Source: Cronobacter condimenti 1330
GTDB lineage: Bacteria > Pseudomonadota > Gammaproteobacteria > Enterobacterales > Enterobacteriaceae
Assembly (NCBI RefSeq): GCF_001277255.1
Contig: NZ_CP012264.1
Span: forward strand, 2,356,001 to 2,420,000
Reading direction: 5' to 3'
DNA length: 64,000 nucleotides
How positions within the stretch are numbered: position 1 is the stretch's first letter; each line of letters begins with the position of its first letter. The translations under genes and the position numbers were made by a program. The notes under the pieces are model-generated. The model made no database searches and had not been told where the DNA came from. It worked only from the letters and a program-made list of their open reading frames with translations. Shown here one piece after another: positions 18,375-28,290 of the stretch.

Positions 18375-21300
18375 TTGACGCTCTCCTGTTTCTGGTCGTT
18401 GCCTTCGCCGTCTAACCAGTCAATATTTTTCATCTTACGAACCACCACGAACTCATCGCGGTTAGAGCCTACGGTGCCGTAGTAGTTGAAACCGTAAGCG
18501 AGTTGCGCATAGCCGCCGATCATATGGGTCGGTTTCGGGCAAACGCGGGTCACGGAGTTATGGATCCCGCCGCGCTGGCCAGTGATTTCCGAGCCGGGAA
18601 TGTTCACGATGCGCTCCTGGGCGTGGTACATCATCGTCATCCCTTCCGGGACGCGCTGGCTGACCACCGCACGGGCGGTCAACGCACCGTTGCTGTTAAA
18701 CGCTTCGATCCAGTCGTTGTCTTCAATACCCAGCGCTTTCGCGTCGACTTCACTCATCCAGACAATCGGGCCGCCGCGCGAGAGCGTCAGCATCAGCAGG
18801 TTGTCGCTGTAGGTTGAGTGAATGCCCCATTTCTGGTGCGGGGTAATAAAGTTCAGCGCACGTTCCGGGTTGCCGTTAGATTTCTTGCCCATTACCGCTT
18901 TCACCGAGCGGGTGTCGATAGGCGGGCGATACACCAGCAGGCTTTCGCCGAAGTCGCGCATCCACGGGTGATCCTGATACAGCTGCTGGCGGCCCGACAG
19001 CGTGCGCCACGGGATCAGCTCATGCACGTTGGTATAACCGGCGTTATAAGAGACATGCTCATCTTCAAGGCCTGACCAGGTCGGGCTTGAGATAATTTTG
19101 CGCGGCTGCGCCTGGATATCGCGAAAGCGAATCTTCTCTTCTTCTTTATTGGTGGCGAGATGCGTATGGTCGCGACCGGTGAACTCACTCAGTGCCGCCC
19201 AGGCTTTTACGGCCACCTGGCCGTTGGTTTCCGGTGCGAGCGTTAAGATCATCTCGGCGGCATCAATCGCCGTGTTCAACATCGGCTGGCCTTTGGCCGG
19301 GCCGTCCTGCTTGGTGTAGTTAAGCTTACGCAGCAGATCCATTTCGCTCTGGGTGTTCCAGGCGATGCCTTTGCCGCCGTTGCCAATCTTGTCGAGCAGC
19401 GGGCCGATGGAGGTAAAGCGCTCGTAGGTCGCCGGGTAGTCACGTTCCACCGCAATAATGTGCGGCGCGGTTTTACCCGGGATCAGCTCACATTCGCCTT
19501 TTTTCCAGTCTTTCACATCCAGCGGCTGCGCCAGTTCGGCGGCGGAGTCGTGCTGAATCGGCAGCGTCACCACATCGGTTTCCACACCCAGATGGCCGAC
19601 GCACAGCTCGGAGAATTTCTTCGCGATGCCTTTGTAGATATCCCAGTCGCTTTTTGATTCCCAGGCCGGGTCAACGGCTGCGGAAAGCGGATGAATAAAC
19701 GGATGCATATCCGAGGTATTCATGTCGTCTTTCTCATACCAGGTGGCGGTCGGCAGCACGATGTCGGAGTAGAGACAGGTGCTGGAGAGACGGAAGTCAA
19801 GCGTGACCACCAGATCCAGTTTGCCGTCGAGGCCGTTGTCCTGCCATTCAATCTCTTCCGGCTTCACGCCGCCCTGCTGGCCAAGATCTTTGCCCTGAAT
19901 GCCGTTTTCAGTGCCGAGCAGGTATTTGAGCATGTACTCATGCCCTTTACCGGAAGAGCCCAGCAGGTTTGAGCGCCACACAAACAGGTTACGCGGATGG
20001 TTTTTACCGTTTTCCGGCTCTTCCGCAGCAAAGCGGATATCGCCTGCTTTCAGCGCCTTGACGGTGTAATCCACCGGACTCATGCCGGCTTCATCTGCCG
20101 CGGCTTTGATGCGCAGCGGGTTGGTGCCAAGCTGCGGCGCAGACGGCAACCAGCCCATGCGCTCGGCGCGCACGTTGAAGTCGATCAGGTGTCCGCTGTA
20201 GCGGGATTTATCCGCAAGCGGCGACAGTAAGTCGTCCGCCGTCAGGGATTCATAACGCCACTGACCCGAATGGTTATAGAAGAACGAAGTGCTGTTCATA
20301 TGACGCGGCGGACGGTTCCAGTCCAGCGCGAACGCCAGCGGTGTCCAGCCAGTTTGCGGACGCAATTTTTCCTGACCTACATAGTGTGCCCAGCCGCCGC
20401 CGCTCTGGCCGACGCAGCCGCAGAACACCAGCATATTGATAAGCCCACGGTAGTTCATATCCATGTGATACCAGTGGTTCAGACCGGCACCGACGATAAT
20501 CATCGAACGACCATGCGTCTTATCGGCGTTATCCGCAAACTCACGGGCGGTGCGGATGATCTGCGCGCGCGGTACACCCGTCACCTGTTCAGCCCAGGCC
20601 GGGGTATACGCTTTCACATCGTCATAGCTGGTAGCGCAGTTGTCATCGCCAAGACCACGATCCAGACCGTAGTTGGCAAGCGTCAGGTCATAAACGGTTG
20701 CCACCAGCGCGGTACTGCCATCGGCGAGCGTCAGGCGTTTAACCGGCAGTTTGTGCAACAGCACGTTTTCGAGCTTCACGCTGTTGAAATGCTCGCTGCT
20801 TTCACCGCCAAAATACGGGAAGCCAACCTCGGCGATATCATCCTGATGGCCCAGCAGGGAAAGACGCAGTTCAGCCTCTTCGCCGCTCGTACCGTCGCGC
20901 TGCTCCAGGTTCCACTTGCCTTTTTCACCCCAGCGGAAGCCGATAGAGCCGTTCGGCGCAATCATATCGCCGTCACGGTTATCAAACGCGACCGTTTTCC
21001 ATTCCGGGTTATTTTCCTGGCCCAGGTTATCGACCAGATCCGAGGCGCGCAGCATGCGGCCTGCGGCGTAGAAGCCGTCGCGCTCTTCGAGCATTACCAG
21101 CATCGGCATGTCGGTGTAGCGGCGCACGTAATCAGTGAAATACTGGCTCGGTTTATCGAGGTGGAATTCGCGCAGCATCACGTGGCCCATCGCCATCGCC
21201 ATGGCGCTGTCAGTGCCCTGTTTCGGCGCAAGCCACAGGTCACAGAGTTTGGCGATTTCAGCGTAGTCCGGCGTCACCGCCACGGTTTTGGTGCCTTTGT

Positions 21301-22117
21301 AGCGCACTTCGGTAAAGAAGTGGGCATCTGGCGTACGCGTCTGCGGAACGTTAGAGCCCCAGGCGATGATGTAGCTGGAGTTATACCAGTCGGCAGATTC
21401 CGGCACGTCGGTCTGCTCGCCCCAGGTCATCGGTGATGCCGGCGGCAGGTCGCAATACCAGTCGTAGAAGCTCAGGCAGGTGCCGCCAATCAGCGACAGA
21501 TAGCGTGCGCCGGAGGCGTAAGACACCATCGACATCGCCGGGATTGGCGAAAAGCCTGCGATACGGTCAGGGCCGTAGGTTTTGGCTGTCCAGACGTTAG
21601 AGGCAGCGATAAGCTCGTTGACTTCCTGCCAGGAGGAGCGAACAAAACCGCCGCGACCGCGGGCTTGTTTGTAGCTTTTCGCTTTTTCGCTGTCTTCCAT
21701 GATGGACGCCCAGGCATTCACCGGATCGCTGTGCTGCGCTTTTGCTTCGCGCCAGAGTTTGATCAGGCGTTTGCGCATCAGCGGATATTTCAGGCGGTTA
21801 GCGCTGTAGAGATACCAGGAGTAGCTCGCCCCACGCGGGCAGCCGCGCGGCTCATGGTTCGGCATATCAGGGCGGGTGCGCGGGTAGTCGGTCTGCTGGG
21901 TTTCCCAGGTCACGAGACCGTTTTTCACGTAAATCTTCCAGCTGCAAGAACCGGTGCAGTTAACGCCATGAGTGGAGCGGACAATTTTGTCATGCTGCCA
22001 GCGTTGACGGTAACCCTCTTCCCAGTCCCGGTTGGTTTCCAGAAGTTGTCCATGCCCATCGGCAAAGGTTTCGCCTTTCTGCTTGAAATAGCGGAACCTG
22101 TCCAGGAATTTACTCAT
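18371..22117 (-). CDS. narG: Respiratory nitrate reductase A, alpha (catalytic) subunit
   Basis: 1248 residues, one more than E. coli NarG. Reduces nitrate to nitrite at a bis-MGD molybdenum site on the cytoplasmic side. The N-terminal His/Cys3 [4Fe-4S] motif is in HGVNCTGSCSWKIYVKNG, and the molybdopterin domains extend through the chain (for example GGTCLSFYDWYCDLPPASP). The N-terminus keeps the vestigial Tat-like start (MSKFLDRFRYFKQKGETF). First gene of narGHJI; anaerobic induction by FNR and nitrate induction by NarL are supported by upstream sites. Confidence 0.99.
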   Translation of the reverse strand: MSKFLDRFRYFKQKGETFADGHGQLLETNRDWEEGYRQRWQHDKIVRSTHGVNCTGSCSWKIYVKNGLVTWETQQTDYPRTRPDMPNHEPRGCPRGASYSWYLYSANRLKYPLMRKRLIKLWREAKAQHSDPVNAWASIMEDSEKAKSYKQARGRGGFVRSSWQEVNELIAASNVWTAKTYGPDRIAGFSPIPAMSMVSYASGARYLSLIGGTCLSFYDWYCDLPPASPMTWGEQTDVPESADWYNSSYIIAWGSNVPQTRTPDAHFFTEVRYKGTKTVAVTPDYAEIAKLCDLWLAPKQGTDSAMAMAMGHVMLREFHLDKPSQYFTDYVRRYTDMPMLVMLEERDGFYAAGRMLRASDLVDNLGQENNPEWKTVAFDNRDGDMIAPNGSIGFRWGEKGKWNLEQRDGTSGEEAELRLSLLGHQDDIAEVGFPYFGGESSEHFNSVKLENVLLHKLPVKRLTLADGSTALVATVYDLTLANYGLDRGLGDDNCATSYDDVKAYTPAWAEQVTGVPRAQIIRTAREFADNADKTHGRSMIIVGAGLNHWYHMDMNYRGLINMLVFCGCVGQSGGGWAHYVGQEKLRPQTGWTPLAFALDWNRPPRHMNSTSFFYNHSGQWRYESLTADDLLSPLADKSRYSGHLIDFNVRAERMGWLPSAPQLGTNPLRIKAAADEAGMSPVDYTVKALKAGDIRFAAEEPENGKNHPRNLFVWRSNLLGSSGKGHEYMLKYLLGTENGIQGKDLGQQGGVKPEEIEWQDNGLDGKLDLVVTLDFRLSSTCLYSDIVLPTATWYEKDDMNTSDMHPFIHPLSAAVDPAWESKSDWDIYKGIAKKFSELCVGHLGVETDVVTLPIQHDSAAELAQPLDVKDWKKGECELIPGKTAPHIIAVERDYPATYERFTSIGPLLDKIGNGGKGIAWNTQSEMDLLRKLNYTKQDGPAKGQPMLNTAIDAAEMILTLAPETNGQVAVKAWAALSEFTGRDHTHLATNKEEEKIRFRDIQAQPRKIISSPTWSGLEDEHVSYNAGYTNVHELIPWRTLSGRQQLYQDHPWMRDFGESLLVYRPPIDTRSVKAVMGKKSNGNPERALNFITPHQKWGIHSTYSDNLLMLTLSRGGPIVWMSEVDAKALGIEDNDWIEAFNSNGALTARAVVSQRVPEGMTMMYHAQERIVNIPGSEITGQRGGIHNSVTRVCPKPTHMIGGYAQLAYGFNYYGTVGSNRDEFVVVRKMKNIDWLDGEGNDQKQESVK

Positions 22118-22496
22118 CGGGGGTGTTCTCCTGTGTGGAGCCTGTTGGCTCTCTGGTCAAATCGACATTGGCTCAATTTGCGGGCAAGGTAACGCGCGGT
22201 TAAGGCGGCAGAATTGACAACGATCAACGCGGCCTGGCTTAGAAAAAGGGCGTAAAAATGTCATTACCCCCAAAGGATGATCTGTCTATTTTTAGTAACT
22301 TACTGTTTTTAATGGATAAAAATTGAATGGTGGTGCGTTTTTAACCGCCTGATGTTACCCGCCGGGTATTAAGGGGTAGTCCGAAAGCGATTGTGATCGC
22401 CGCCACGCTACAGACGTTGTTTTTCCTGTGCCTTCACCCCGACGCTGCTGAAACGGGTCCGCCACGCATCAAGTATGTTGTAACTAAAAAAGCCTT
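22118..22496 (-). promoter_or_regulatory. narG control region with FNR and NarL sites
   Basis: On the minus strand TTGATCGTTGTCAA (22214-22227) matches the FNR dyad with one change and nearly equals the E. coli narG site. Taking the start of transcription ~41 bases below its centre, a perfect NarL heptamer TACCCCT (complement of 22372-22378) falls at about -196. A second heptamer-like TACCCCC (22265-22271) falls at about -89. These are the E. coli narG positions (-195 and -89). The AT-rich tract at 22288-22330 lies where IHF binds in E. coli. Confidence 0.8.
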
Positions 22497-22521
22497 AAAA
22501 AAAAGCGCGGCCAGGCCGCGC
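22497..22521 (-). terminator. Rho-independent terminator of narK
   Basis: GCGCGGCC-t-GGCCGCGC stem on the minus strand followed by eight T residues, just after the narK stop. Confidence 0.9.
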
Positions 22522-22546
22522 AAAGGATAACCAAAAGGTTAATCGA

Positions 22547-23938
22547 TTAGCGTGCTGATTTACGGCCATAAACGGCCCAGGTCAGCACCACGCAAACAAC
22601 GTAAAACACTAAAAAGACTTTCATCGCGCCCGCCGGTGACCCGGTCAGCGCCAGCGACGTGCCAAAGGCTTTCGGGATAAAGAACCCACCAATCGCGCCA
22701 ATCGCCGAAATAAACCCAAGCGCTGCCGCCGTATCGGTCGCGGCTTCACGCATCGCCTGCTCTTCGCTGCCGCCTGCCGCTTTTACGCGATCCATCGTCA
22801 GCTTGCGGAAAATCACCGAAATCATCTGGAAGGTGGAACCGCTACCGAGCCCGGCCGTCAGGAACAGCGCCAGGAACACCCCGAAGAATGCCGCGAAATT
22901 CCCGCCCGTGCCGCCAGACGGCAGCGTGACGAACAGCAGCGCGCTGAAGATAGCCATCAGCACAAAGTTCACCAGCGTCACGCGTGTACCGCCGAGACGG
23001 TCCGAAATCGCCCCGCCCGCTGAACGCGCCAGCGCGCCAAGCAGCGGCCCGAAGAAGGCGAAATGCATCACGTCCACCTGCGGGAACTGCGTTTTCGAGA
23101 GCATCGCGAAGCCCGCCGAGAAGCCGATAAACGAACCGAACGTCGCCAGATAGAGCAGGCTCATCATCCACAGGTGGCCGCGTTTCAGCACCGGCAGCTG
23201 TGAGCGCAACGAGGCTTTTGACGTCGCAAGATCATTCATGCCAAACCATGCCGCCAGCGTAAACACGGCGAGGAACGGCACCCACACCCAGGCGGCGTTT
23301 TCCAGATACAGACGCGTACCGTCGTCCTGCGTCACGCCTTCGCTACCGAACGCGGCAAAGATGGAAAGCGAAATCGCCAGCGGTGCGACGAGCTGCATCA
23401 CGCTAACGCCAAGGTTACCGAGACCGCCGTTAATGCCGAGCGCCCCGCCCTGTTTCTGTTTCGGGAAGAAGAAGCTGATGTTCGCCATGCTGGAGGCGAA
23501 GTTCGCCCCGGCAAAGCCGCACAGCAGGGAAATGATAATAAACGTGCTAAACGGTGTGGACGTATCCTGCACCGCAAAGCCCAGCCATACACACGGGATA
23601 ATGAGAATACCCGTGCTGAACGCCGTCCAGCGACGACCACCGAATACCGGCACCATAAAGGAGTACGGTACACGCAGCAGCGCGCCGGAGACCGACGGCA
23701 GCGCGGTCAGCATAAACAGCTGGTCAGTGGTAAAGCGAAAACCCACTTTATTCAGATTTACCGCCACCGCGCTAAACAACATCCAGACGCAGAAAGCGAG
23801 CAGCAAACAAGGCACGGAGATCCACAGGTTGCGACGCGCGGTGCGCTGGCCTAGACGCTGCCAGAACTGGTTGTCTTCAGGCCGCCAGTCGGTAATCAAC
23901 CCGCTTGTGGGACGTGCCGCAGCGGAAGAGTCAGTCAT
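22547..23938 (-). CDS. narK: Nitrate/nitrite antiporter NarK
   Basis: 463 residues from the ATG at 23938, equal to E. coli NarK; GAGGTG upstream supports this start over one five codons earlier. A major-facilitator protein with about 12 membrane segments that exchanges nitrate for nitrite. Nitrate-signature glycine-rich segments are seen (GALGINGGLGNLGVSVMQL and TAGLGSGSTFQMIS). Single gene, transcribed divergently from narX, with a perfect FNR site upstream. Confidence 0.97.
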   Translation of the reverse strand: MTDSSAAARPTSGLITDWRPEDNQFWQRLGQRTARRNLWISVPCLLLAFCVWMLFSAVAVNLNKVGFRFTTDQLFMLTALPSVSGALLRVPYSFMVPVFGGRRWTAFSTGILIIPCVWLGFAVQDTSTPFSTFIIISLLCGFAGANFASSMANISFFFPKQKQGGALGINGGLGNLGVSVMQLVAPLAISLSIFAAFGSEGVTQDDGTRLYLENAAWVWVPFLAVFTLAAWFGMNDLATSKASLRSQLPVLKRGHLWMMSLLYLATFGSFIGFSAGFAMLSKTQFPQVDVMHFAFFGPLLGALARSAGGAISDRLGGTRVTLVNFVLMAIFSALLFVTLPSGGTGGNFAAFFGVFLALFLTAGLGSGSTFQMISVIFRKLTMDRVKAAGGSEEQAMREAATDTAAALGFISAIGAIGGFFIPKAFGTSLALTGSPAGAMKVFLVFYVVCVVLTWAVYGRKSAR

Positions 23939-24249
23939 AAACACCTCAAACATTAAGGGAATACTGCCGCCACGATAGAGCCTGGCCGCGCGCTTAAGTT
24001 GATGTAAATCAATGGATAATCGCTCTGCATTTTGTACAAAAATTCACCTTACCCACCAGGGGGTAGGTCAAAGCGTCAAAAAAAGTGTGGTTTTTCAGGC
24101 CCGGCGGCGGTGTGGGCGTGACGGATTTACAATGGATGACCTGAATGGCAATAAAGGAGTAATCCCCTGTGGGTATGGGTATACTCCAGGGGATAACTGA
24201 GAATAGCCTTAACGCTTGCCTCGATGCCGTCTAAGGAGCGCGCCTCGCC
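23939..24249. promoter_or_regulatory. narK-narX divergent control region
   Basis: Contains a perfect FNR dyad TTGATGTAAATCAA (23999-24012), placed to activate narK. A 7-2-7 NarL/NarP-type inverted repeat TACCCAC-CA-GGGGGTA lies at 24050-24065, ~52 bases upstream of it. Further heptamer-like sequences are nearer narX, among them a perfect ATGGGTA at 24175-24181. This fits nitrate- and oxygen-controlled narK. narX has AGGAG at 24234-24238. Confidence 0.8.
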
Positions 24250-26058
24250 ATGCTGAAACGACTCTTTTCACCACTGACTCTCGCTAACCAACTGGCGATG
24301 ATCGTGCTATTGCTTGCCGGTCTCGGTATGGGCGGGATGGCGCTGGCGGGGTGGCTGGCCCAGGGCGTTCAGGGCAGCGCGCATGCTATCAACAAAGCCG
24401 GTTCGCTGCGTATGCAGAGCTATCGTCTGCTGGCCGCCGTGCCGGTGGCAAAAGCGCAAACGGCGATGTTTAACGATATGGAGCGCACCGCCTGGAGTGA
24501 GGAACTCGAACAGGCGGCGGTTCGCGACGGCCAGCAGGCCGCGCTGCAGGCGATTCAGCGCTACTGGCGCGACCGGCTCTCCCCGGCGCTGCGCGACGCC
24601 CGCTCGCCGCAGGAGGTCAACGCGCAGGTGGCGCAGTTTGTCGCGCAAATAGACGCGCTGGTAAGCGCCTTCGACAGTTCCACCGAGCGGCGCATCGCCC
24701 AGGTCGTGATGCTTCAGCGTGGTATGGCGGTGCTGATGGGCCTGCTGCTGCTCTTTACCCTGCTCTGGCTGCGCCGTCGTCTGCTGCGACCGTGGCGGCA
24801 ACTGCTCGCGATAGCCCACGCCGTTGCGCACCGCGATTTTAGTCAGCGTGCCAGCGTTTCGGGGCGCGATGAAATGGCCACACTTGGCCGCGCGCTCAAC
24901 AGCATGTCTGCCGAACTTGCCGAAAGCTACGCCAGCCTTGAACAGCGCGTGCAGGAGAAAACCGCAGGTCTTGAGCAAAAAAACCAGATCCTCTCTTTTT
25001 TGTGGGAGGCGAACCGGCGCCTGCACTCTGATGTACCGCTGTGCGAACGTCTGGCGCCTGTCCTGACGCGTCTGCAAAGCCTGACGCTGCTGCGTGACAT
25101 CGCCCTGCGCGTTTATGAAGTGGACGATGAAGAACATTATCAGGAGTTTGTCTGGCAACCGGATGAGCGCTGCGACGAAATTGGCTGTCACCTCTGCCCG
25201 CGCCAGCTGCCAGCCGAAACGGAAACCGGCACCACGCTCAAATGGCGGCTTGGCGACAGCCACACGCAATATGGGCTGTTACTGGCCACCCTGCCCGCAG
25301 GCTGCCATTTAAGCCGTGACCAGCAACAGCTTATCGACACGCTGATGGAACAACTCACCGCCACACTGGCGCTCGAGCGCCAGCAGGAGCGCAAACAACA
25401 ATTGCTGGTGATGGAAGAGCGCGCTGCCATCGCCCGCGAACTGCACGACTCTATCGCCCAGTCGCTCTCCTGTATGAAAATGCAGGTGAGCTGCCTGCAA
25501 ATGCAGGGCGACGCGCTGACGGAGGAGAGCCGCACGCTGCTTGGCCAGATCCGCAACGAACTCAACGCCTCGTGGCGACAGCTGCGTGAACTGCTGACCA
25601 CCTTCCGTTTGCAGCTTAACGAGCCGGGGCTTAAAGCGGCGCTTGTAGCGAGCTGTCAGGAGTTCAGCGCGCGGCTCGGGTTCCCGGTGGTGCTTGATTA
25701 CCAGCTTCCGCCACGACGGGTGCCGTCGCATCAGGCCATTCATCTCGTGCAGATCGCACGCGAGGCATTAAATAACGCCCTGAAGCACGCCGGCGCCAGC
25801 GCGATTCATGTCAGCGTGACGCTACATCAGGGCCAGGTGCGGCTGTGCGTGGCCGACAATGGGTGCGGCCTGCCGGATAACGCCGGGCGCACCAATCACT
25901 ATGGCTTAATTATTATGCGCGACCGCGCTCAGAGTTTGCGCGGCGACTGTCAGGTACGGCGACGGACAGAAGGCGGCACCGAAGTGGTGGTGACCTTTAT
26001 TCCCGATGCGCCGTTCTCATCCGTACCCGCTCTTATAGAAGGAGAAGTTCATGAATAA
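24250..26058 (+). CDS. narX: Nitrate/nitrite sensor histidine kinase NarX
   Basis: 602 residues. The membrane sensor that phosphorylates NarL (and NarP). Order: first membrane helix ~14-36; periplasmic ligand domain with the P-box INKAGSLRMQSYRLLAAVP; second membrane helix ~155-175; HAMP; a central cysteine-containing module (CDEIGCHLCPRQLP); then the HisKA_3 domain with the phosphorylated histidine in IARELHDSIAQSLS and the ATPase motifs ALNNALKHAGA and VADNGCGLPDN. The stop overlaps the narL start by eight bases. Confidence 0.97.
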   Translation: MLKRLFSPLTLANQLAMIVLLLAGLGMGGMALAGWLAQGVQGSAHAINKAGSLRMQSYRLLAAVPVAKAQTAMFNDMERTAWSEELEQAAVRDGQQAALQAIQRYWRDRLSPALRDARSPQEVNAQVAQFVAQIDALVSAFDSSTERRIAQVVMLQRGMAVLMGLLLLFTLLWLRRRLLRPWRQLLAIAHAVAHRDFSQRASVSGRDEMATLGRALNSMSAELAESYASLEQRVQEKTAGLEQKNQILSFLWEANRRLHSDVPLCERLAPVLTRLQSLTLLRDIALRVYEVDDEEHYQEFVWQPDERCDEIGCHLCPRQLPAETETGTTLKWRLGDSHTQYGLLLATLPAGCHLSRDQQQLIDTLMEQLTATLALERQQERKQQLLVMEERAAIARELHDSIAQSLSCMKMQVSCLQMQGDALTEESRTLLGQIRNELNASWRQLRELLTTFRLQLNEPGLKAALVASCQEFSARLGFPVVLDYQLPPRRVPSHQAIHLVQIAREALNNALKHAGASAIHVSVTLHQGQVRLCVADNGCGLPDNAGRTNHYGLIIMRDRAQSLRGDCQVRRRTEGGTEVVVTFIPDAPFSSVPALIEGEVHE

Positions 26059-26701
26059 CCCGGAACCGGCCACTATCCTGCTGATAGACGATCATCCGAT
26101 GCTGCGCAGCGGCGTGAAACAGTTAGTCAGCATGGCGCCCGCCATTACGGTGGTCGGCGAAGCCGGAAACGGCGAGCAAGGCATTGAAATGGCCGAAGCG
26201 CTCGACCCGGATCTGATCCTGCTTGACCTCAACATGCCTGGCATGAACGGTCTGGAAACGCTGGACAAACTGCGGGAGAAATCCCTGTCGGGCCGTGTGG
26301 TGGTCTTTAGCGTTTCAAACCATGAAGAAGATGTCGTGACGGCGCTCAAGCGCGGTGCCGACGGGTATCTGCTTAAAGATATGGAGCCGGAAGATCTGCT
26401 AAAAGCGCTGCAGCAAGCGGCGGCGGGCGAAATGGTCTTAAGCGAGGCGCTAACGCCGGTTCTGGCGGCGAGCCTGCGCGCCAGCCGCGCCACCTCCGGG
26501 CGCGATGTGTCACAGCTCACGCCGCGCGAGCGCGATATCCTTAAGCTCATCGCTCAGGGCCTGCCGAACAAAATGATCGCCCGTAAACTTGATATCACCG
26601 AAAGCACCGTCAAAGTGCACGTGAAGCATCTGCTGAAAAAAATGAAGCTCAAATCGCGCGTTGAAGCCGCGGTCTGGGTGCATCAGGAACGGATTTTCTA
26701 A
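26051..26701 (+). CDS. narL: Nitrate/nitrite response regulator NarL
   Basis: 216 residues, as in E. coli. The receiver domain has acidic residues D13/D14, the phosphoacceptor D59 (LILLDLNMPGMNG) and the conserved lysine in YLLKDME. The LuxR-type helix-turn-helix at the C-terminus is LTPRERDILKLIAQGLPNKMIARKLDITESTVKVHVKHLLKKM. It activates narGHJI and narK in nitrate and represses other anaerobic genes. Ribosome site GAAGGAGAAG lies inside narX. The 3' end overlaps the convergent ychO stop by four bases. Confidence 0.98.
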   Translation: MNNPEPATILLIDDHPMLRSGVKQLVSMAPAITVVGEAGNGEQGIEMAEALDPDLILLDLNMPGMNGLETLDKLREKSLSGRVVVFSVSNHEEDVVTALKRGADGYLLKDMEPEDLLKALQQAAAGEMVLSEALTPVLAASLRASRATSGRDVSQLTPRERDILKLIAQGLPNKMIARKLDITESTVKVHVKHLLKKMKLKSRVEAAVWVHQERIF

Positions 26702-28113
26702 GGTAGCGGCGCCAGCAGTTCGTAACGCGGATCGTCTGGCGGCAGCGTCTGTACTGGCGTTTGCAACTTAAGCGTTATCCAGTTCGAGGTTACACGCTGG
26801 CCCTGCTCATCCTCTACCGTCACCGACAGCCGCCAGCTATTACTTGCCCCCGGCGAGTTATCCCAGGCAGGCATGATCACCGTCCAGCCCTCGGCGCTGT
26901 TGCTGTCAAGCGGCGGCGTCAGGCTCAGCGCCTGGGTGTCACCCTGCCAGGAGAGCTGGCGGATACCGTGAAGGCTGCGTACCTGTAACTTCAGCGCCAC
27001 CGTTTCTCCGGCGCTCAAATCCCAGGGCGGTGTTGCGAGAAACACCGACAGCGTTTTACGCTGGCGAAACTCCAGCACCGGCACACTGGTGCGCTCCACC
27101 CGGTCGTAACGACTGCCGCGCAGCGAGCGCGACGCCGCCACTTCGTCCGGGGAGAGTTGCTTATTGAGCGGCACGCCAAACCGGTAGTTAAGCTTCAGTC
27201 CTAAATCGTTCTGGCTAACGCCGCTCTCACCCTGGCGGTGATGCGCGCTGACGGTCACAAGCGGCACCGGGGTATAACTCAGCCCCACCTTCACCGCGAC
27301 CGGGTTGTGGTAACCGGTGCCGCTGTCAAACAGCTCCACCTGATCCCCGAAATATTGCTCAAAGCTCACACTGGTATTGATGTGCTGATAAAACGGCAGG
27401 TACGCCTGGGCAGTGACGTCATAGCCGCGCGCCATGCGCTGCTCCAGCAGTCCGGCGCGGTGTTGCCAGCCGCCGAGCGGTTCATAGTAGTTCGCCGACA
27501 GACGCAGGTAATCCCCCCACGCTTCGGCGCCAAGCCCGGCACGCGATAAATCTTCATCAAACAGGCGGTCATAAAAGGTGTTATAGCCAAGCAGCCAGTG
27601 ACCAGCAGCCCAGCGCTGACCGATGCCCGCATTGCCCACCAGCCCCTGATCCTGCTGGCTTACGCCTACCTGAGTCCAGGTAAGATAGCGATCGTTATCC
27701 TGCCAGGGCGTGAACAGCGAACCGCTGCTGCCGTTGAAATTGCCCTCTTCGTCCACCAGCAGATCAAGCGTGGCGCTGCCATACGGCGAGAGCAGGCTTT
27801 CCGCCTCACTGGTGATGCTGTCACTGACGGCGTCGCGCAAACGCGTAAAGGCAAAGTGGCGCGCCTGCTGGCCTGGCGAGAGCGCGCTGTCGGTCTGGCT
27901 CGCCTCACCAAAGGCTTTCGCCATACGGGCAAGATGCTTTTCTGTCGCATCGTTCTCCGGTGCGAGACCAAGATCGGGGAGGTTGTCGCCATTTTCATCG
28001 AAGGGGTTTTGCGCCTGGCGCACGTAGTCGTCGCTCTGGCTGGCCGGGTATGCACGGACCGGCAGCAGCGCGGCGGTAAGGAATGACGGAAGGACAACAA
28101 ATAACCACCGCAT
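26698..28113 (-). CDS. ychO: Invasin/intimin-like beta-domain protein YchO
   Basis: 471 residues from the ATG at 28113, where a signal peptide starts (MRWLFVVLPSFLTAALLPVRAYPA); the frame is open 30 codons further upstream. The middle is the inverse-autotransporter (intimin/invasin) beta-barrel, with repeats such as LGYNTFYDRLFDEDLSRAGLGAEAWGDYLRLSANYYEPL. A short C-terminal part (~350 onward) resembles one Ig-like domain but lacks the long adhesin passenger. Role in E. coli is poorly defined (adhesion/motility suggested). AGGAG is rather far from the chosen start, so the start is somewhat uncertain. Convergent with narL. Confidence 0.88.
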   Translation of the reverse strand: MRWLFVVLPSFLTAALLPVRAYPASQSDDYVRQAQNPFDENGDNLPDLGLAPENDATEKHLARMAKAFGEASQTDSALSPGQQARHFAFTRLRDAVSDSITSEAESLLSPYGSATLDLLVDEEGNFNGSSGSLFTPWQDNDRYLTWTQVGVSQQDQGLVGNAGIGQRWAAGHWLLGYNTFYDRLFDEDLSRAGLGAEAWGDYLRLSANYYEPLGGWQHRAGLLEQRMARGYDVTAQAYLPFYQHINTSVSFEQYFGDQVELFDSGTGYHNPVAVKVGLSYTPVPLVTVSAHHRQGESGVSQNDLGLKLNYRFGVPLNKQLSPDEVAASRSLRGSRYDRVERTSVPVLEFRQRKTLSVFLATPPWDLSAGETVALKLQVRSLHGIRQLSWQGDTQALSLTPPLDSNSAEGWTVIMPAWDNSPGASNSWRLSVTVEDEQGQRVTSNWITLKLQTPVQTLPPDDPRYELLAPLP

Positions 28114-28290
28114 CACGTATGAACTTTTCTCTCCTGGACCGGTTTTGCCGGGAATTGTACACATTTGTACAGTATACCATACTGCTTTCCCCGCTTCCGA
28201 CAAGCCCTGGCGCGGCTTTTCAGCATAATCCTCAGCCCGTTTTCGCGCGGTGCGCTACGCTTAAGATCCCGCCCTGCGTGAGACACACCG

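Noticed and set aside
20270..21436. 388-residue plus-strand open frame inside narG
   Set aside because: Antisense shadow of narG, caused by the GC-rich codon use; composition is rich in H, R and V with no motif. Similar shadows lie over narH (17346-18308), narX (24307-25269), galU and purU.
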